Assembly (NCBI GenBank): GCA_027066435.1
Contig: JAMONX010000058.1
Span: 1 to 42,716 of the forward strand
Source: Campylobacterales bacterium
Lineage (GTDB): Bacteria; Campylobacterota; Campylobacteria; Campylobacterales; QNZT01
Reading direction: 5' to 3'
Length of the DNA: 42,716 bases
The notes under the pieces were generated by a model. That model had not been told where the DNA came from. It saw nothing but the letters and a program-made list of their open reading frames with translations, and did no database searches. How positions within the stretch are numbered: the stretch's first letter is position 1; every line of letters starts with the position of its first letter. Shown one piece after another: positions 40,120 to 42,716 of the stretch. The translations under genes were made by a program, and so were the position numbers.

Positions 40120-40605
40120 CTACTGAGTCAAATTCCTACACAACTCATTTGCGGTTGCTGACCCAGTAGTGGTTGAACAATTAAATAAACCATTGTTTAC
40201 AGTATAAGTAAAGTTCACATCAGTATTCATAATTTTATATGAATAAGTAGCCCCGACACCACTATTTGCAACAACTTTTCTCCAATGACCATTTTGATTT
40301 TTTGAGATAAGAGGATAATCAAAAAGTGTCATAGTAGCATTTCCATCAAATAATTCTTGATTATCTGCGGTAGTCGCATCATCAAGCAATGCTGGCCAAG
40401 CCGCACCCCTTGCTTGAAGCATATTTGTACTTCTTGTCAACATGATTGCATTTCTAATCGCCACTACATTTGCTTTACCTTTAACAATTTGTGCGTCATC
40501 TCTTGTAACTGCCATTTTTGAGATGGCTACACTTGATAATATGCCAAGTATTACAATTACAAAAATTATCTCTATCATAGTAAATGCTTTTCTTTGATGA
40601 TTCAT
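40120..40605 (-). CDS. type IV pilin-like/pseudopilin protein
   Basis: A 161-residue prepilin. The type III signal KAFTMIEIIFVIVILGILSS has the conserved Glu5 of the mature helix; cleavage would be before Phe. Unlike the neighbouring gene it has Ala instead of Gly at the -1 position, as is common in this phylum. Two Cys near the C-terminus (FNCSTTTGSATANELC) could form the disulfide loop of pseudopilins. It shares VILGIL and T-R-D-D-A with the gene upstream, pointing to duplication, but the rest has diverged. The second of two ATGs is chosen for spacing to AGAGG. Confidence 0.85.
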   Translation of the reverse strand: MNHQRKAFTMIEIIFVIVILGILSSVAISKMAVTRDDAQIVKGKANVVAIRNAIMLTRSTNMLQARGAAWPALLDDATTADNQELFDGNATMTLFDYPLISKNQNGHWRKVVANSGVGATYSYKIMNTDVNFTYTVNNGLFNCSTTTGSATANELCRNLTQ

Positions 40606-40683
40606 CATATACCTCTCTTGTTAATTTTAAAATAGTCATATGAGCTATGGTTATTTGAAAATTAAAATTTTTGTGATTGAAAA

Positions 40684-40710
40684 GTTAAGAGTCAACCCCT
40701 GACTCTTAAC
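40684..40710 (-). terminator. terminator hairpin after the first pilin gene
   Basis: GTTAAGAGTCA (40684-40694) and TGACTCTTAAC (40700-40710) form a perfect 11-bp stem with a 5-base loop. On the minus strand it is followed by TTTTC, as in an intrinsic terminator of the 40752-41240 gene. A second 7-bp hairpin (TGTGGTG at 40720-40726 with CACCACA at 40731-40737) lies between it and that gene. Confidence 0.72.
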
Positions 40711-40751
40711 TCTTGGAGGTGTGGTGAGGACACCACAGCCTACGGAACTAA

Positions 40752-41240
40752 TTAATATACAACTCTTGAGCCTCTAACAGCCAAAGTAACTGCTGGTATC
40801 ATAGCCTTAATCGCTGTACATTGTGTATCTGCAGATGCACCAATATGTCTAATTTCTAAGTCTGTTGCATTAACTTCCATAACAACACAATCTTGTAAAC
40901 CACCTGTATTAGTATCTGTTTTAAATTCAATCGCTACACCACTATTAGCTGCTACTGCATCATCAACCGTAGGAGTTGTCATTGCAGCCATTTCCATAAC
41001 CACATTTGAAAAGTCATCCCAACCATCAGTTGCTGCACCTAAAGCACCTGCTGGTGTAACACCTCTTGCTACTATTTGAGTCATTAACTCAGTCTTTGCA
41101 GTTTGAATATTTGATGCCATTTTTGAAATCTTAGCATCATCTCTAGTTGCTGCCAATTTTGGAATAGCTACAGCTGCCAAAATACCTAAAATCACGATCA
41201 CGAAGATCAACTCAATCATTGTAAAACCACTTCTTTTCAT
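40752..41240 (-). CDS. type IV pilin-like protein
   Basis: A 162-residue prepilin with the canonical start KRSGFTMIELIFVIVILGIL (Gly-Phe cleavage site, Glu5). The mature head is Ala/Thr-rich with two cysteines (LQDCVVMEV and DTQCTAIKAM) that probably form the disulfide-bonded D-region. No repeats are seen. It lies upstream of the related pilin on the same strand with a terminator between them, so the two are probably separate transcripts. A strong AAGGAG precedes the ATG. The genes for the assembly machinery are not in the window. Confidence 0.88.
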   Translation of the reverse strand: MKRSGFTMIELIFVIVILGILAAVAIPKLAATRDDAKISKMASNIQTAKTELMTQIVARGVTPAGALGAATDGWDDFSNVVMEMAAMTTPTVDDAVAANSGVAIEFKTDTNTGGLQDCVVMEVNATDLEIRHIGASADTQCTAIKAMIPAVTLAVRGSRVVY

Positions 41241-41368
41241 AAAGAACTCCTTGAAATTTTCCCCGACTCTTTTATTTGTCGTTAAGAGTATATCGGCTCA
41301 GTTAAAAATATCTTTACCCCTTTTTGGGTACAATAATCTCAAAATAGTATAAAAAGGAAGCATGTATC

Positions 41369-41671
41369 ATGACCACTTTACACCCTGTTAGACTCTCTTG
41401 TGAAGAAATAGATATCTTAAAAGAGTCGATTTTGCAGGTAGACTCAAGAGCTAAAGTTTATCTTTTTGGTAGTAGAGTAGATTTAGATAAAAGAGGTGGC
41501 GATATAGATATTCTTATTTTATCTGATTTGATGAAATTAAAAGATTTAAGAGATATTAGATTGAAATTTTTTAAAGAGTTTGGGGAACAGAAACTAGATA
41601 TAATACTAGATACCAACTCTGTTTCCAAAGCATTTACAAAAGTTATACCACAAAAGGCAGTAGAATTGTGA
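41369..41671 (+). CDS. MNT-type nucleotidyltransferase (MntA-like antitoxin)
   Basis: A 100-residue minimal nucleotidyltransferase. VYLFGSRVDLDKRGGDIDIL holds the GS motif (residues 34-35) and the paired aspartates (46 and 48) for metal binding. MntA antitoxins of HEPN/MNT systems inactivate the HEPN RNase by adding AMP to it. Its usual partner is encoded directly downstream but is only a 39-residue remnant here, so this antitoxin appears orphaned. The -10 TACAAT at 41329-41334 and AAGGAAG precede the ATG. The stop overlaps the GTG of the remnant. Confidence 0.82.
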   Translation: MTTLHPVRLSCEEIDILKESILQVDSRAKVYLFGSRVDLDKRGGDIDILILSDLMKLKDLRDIRLKFFKEFGEQKLDIILDTNSVSKAFTKVIPQKAVEL

Positions 41672-41787
41672 AAAAAGTTTTAGAAGAAAATATCCGTTTA
41701 TTAGAAGAACAGAAATCATGGCTCTATATCTCATATCAAGAGTGCAAAGCTATAGGAGTGAAAAAAAATAACTTTGGCAAAATTTAA
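41668..41787 (+). pseudogene. truncated HEPN (HepT-like) toxin gene
   Basis: A GTG frame of 39 codons follows the MNT gene in the position of hepT. The start VKKVLEENIRLLEEQKSWLY and [13 protein letters not shown] looks like the first helix of HepT-type toxins, which are about 130-150 residues long. The catalytic R-x4-6-H region is missing; the frame enters an 8-A tract (41761-41768) and ends inside uvrB. It is probably a deletion remnant, possibly kept because its translation carries ribosomes to the uvrB start. Confidence 0.55.
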
Positions 41788-42716
41788 ACTAAAGAGCGAT
41801 TTTTCCCCCGCAGGGGACCAACCTAGTGCTATAAAAAAACTCTCAAACTCTATCATGAGTGGAAACAGATACCAAACTCTAGTGGGAGTAACTGGTAGTG
41901 GTAAAACCTATACTATGGCAAAAATCATAGAAAAAACCCAACGACCAACGCTCATCATGACTCACAATAAAACTTTAGCTGCTCAGCTTTATAGTGAGTT
42001 TAAACACTTTTTTCCAAACAATCATGTAGAGTACTTTATCTCCTACTATGACTATTATCAACCAGAAGCTTATATACCTCGAACTGATATGTTTATAGAA
42101 AAAGATAGCTCTATAAATGAAGAGATAGAGAGGCTTCGTCTTTCTGCTACTGCTTCACTTTTATCATACAACGACATTATATGTATAGCTTCGGTTTCTG
42201 CAAACTATGGTTTGGGAAATCCTGCAGAGTATAAAAAAATGGTGCAAATTATTGAAGTTGGAAGTGAATTAAATCAAAAAGAGATGCTTTTAAAGTTGGT
42301 TGATATGGGATATAAGAGAAATGACAACTATTTTGATCGTGGAGATTTTCGAGTCAATGGGGATGTTGTTGATATCTATCCAGCTTATAGTGATGAAGAG
42401 GCGATAAGAGTTGAGTTTTTTGGAGATGATATAGAGAGTATTTACTATTTTGATTCACTTACCAATCAAAAAACAGCTGAAAAAGAGAAAGTTATCATCT
42501 ATGCAGCAAATCAATTTATAGTTGGTCAAGATAGACTGAAAATTGCTATAAAAGAGATTGAAGAGGGGCTGGCAGAGCAGTTAGCACACTTTAGGAGCAA
42601 TGGCAAACTAGTAGAGGCTCAAAGACTGCAACAAAGAGTCGAGTTTGACTTAGAGATGTTAAATGCAACTGGAGCTTGTAAAGGGGTGGAAAACTATGCT
42701 AGACATCTAACAGGCA
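41774..42716 (+). CDS. uvrB: excinuclease ABC subunit B (partial, runs off the window)
   Basis: The first 314 residues of Uvr[18 protein letters not shown] is Walker [19 protein letters not shown] motif Ia, and [20 protein letters not shown] the beta-hairpin that pries the strands apart; [12 protein letters not shown] and the [20 protein letters not shown] segment follow. UvrB verifies the DNA lesion in nucleotide excision repair. A TGA at 41759-41761 in the same frame means the start must lie after it; the TTG at 41774 is the only usual start codon left, though AGGAG (41754-41758) is 15 bases away and favours coupling to the remnant upstream. Confidence 0.9.
   Translation, partial: MAKFKLKSDFSPAGDQPSAIKKLSNSIMSGNRYQTLVGVTGSGKTYTMAKIIEKTQRPTLIMTHNKTLAAQLYSEFKHFFPNNHVEYFISYYDYYQPEAYIPRTDMFIEKDSSINEEIERLRLSATASLLSYNDIICIASVSANYGLGNPAEYKKMVQIIEVGSELNQKEMLLKLVDMGYKRNDNYFDRGDFRVNGDVVDIYPAYSDEEAIRVEFFGDDIESIYYFDSLTNQKTAEKEKVIIYAANQFIVGQDRLKIAIKEIEEGLAEQLAHFRSNGKLVEAQRLQQRVEFDLEMLNATGACKGVENYARHLTG

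Noticed and set aside
40715-40740. GC-richer segment with GGTGTGGTGAGGACACCACA considered as a small RNA or riboswitch
   Set aside because: It is only a 7-bp hairpin next to a clear terminator; nothing else supports a structured RNA.
1-42716. CRISPR arrays, tRNA or rRNA genes, replication origin
   Set aside because: No regularly spaced direct repeats, cloverleaf, rRNA-like sequence or DnaA-box cluster was seen in either strand.

Overview
The window looks like chromosomal DNA of a free-living member of the Campylobacterota (former Epsilonproteobacteria), most like Sulfurimonas or a close relative. The signs are low GC with A/T-ending codons, TAT/TAC-AAT -10 boxes with little or no -35, the gene order recA-eno-(FtsB-like)-(AMIN protein) known from Campylobacter, a UPF0323 lipoprotein next to a glutathionylspermidine-synthase-like gene, an epsilon-type flagellin, and a gene of the futalosine menaquinone route (mqnD). 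No tRNA, rRNA, CRISPR array or intact insertion sequence was seen.

Layout. 1-6.1 kb: an unknown small protein, a CvfB-like S1 RNA-binding protein, a membrane-anchored Hsp20-domain protein, an aspartate aminotransferase, a Tat-exported M15-like protein, rpsU, an NfeD/SPFH membrane pair and an exported unknown. 6.2-7.1 kb: a BrnT/BrnA-type toxin-antitoxin pair with a clear promoter and palindromic operator, then a BFD-type ferredoxin. 7.1-10.7 kb: purT, a UPF0323 lipoprotein, a YgiC-like ATP-grasp ligase and a PrcB-like lipoprotein. 10.8-12.7 kb (minus): mqnD-fliQ-murB. 12.8-16.5 kb (plus): a coiled-coil protein, then recA-eno-ftsB-like-AMIN. 16.5-20.6 kb (minus): topA-bioB-cation/proton antiporter. 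20.7-22.2 kb: flagellin behind a sigma-28 promoter. 22.2-25.4 kb: a PIN/RHH toxin-antitoxin pair, a methyltransferase, leuC and mobA.

25.4-31.7 kb is one tight operon of the aerotolerance (Bat) type: MoxR AAA+ ATPase, DUF58, DUF4381, BatA, a BatB-BatC fusion, BatD. It is followed by a short hydrophobic ORF and a decayed IS3-family transposase fragment. 32.0-35.7 kb (minus) is an accessory locus: a serine hydrolase, a membrane histidine kinase with a HisKA_2-type core, an OmpR-type response regulator and an unrecognised beta-rich protein. 35.8-39.3 kb (plus) is a second, unrelated MoxR/vWA operon: a protein with a BRCT-like N-terminus and about ten leucine-rich variant-like repeats, a MoxR-like ATPase, and a DUF2201-like protein with a vWA domain whose metallopeptidase motif is degenerate. 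Its strong promoter sits so close to the start codon that the mRNA should be leaderless. This operon and the kinase locus beside it are the best candidates here for an undescribed system.

39.3-42.7 kb: a secreted alpha-carbonic anhydrase, two tandem type IV pilin-like genes (minus), an MNT-type nucleotidyltransferase antitoxin whose HEPN partner survives only as a short remnant, and the start of uvrB, which runs off the end. All family assignments come from reading motifs and from memory; no database search was made.
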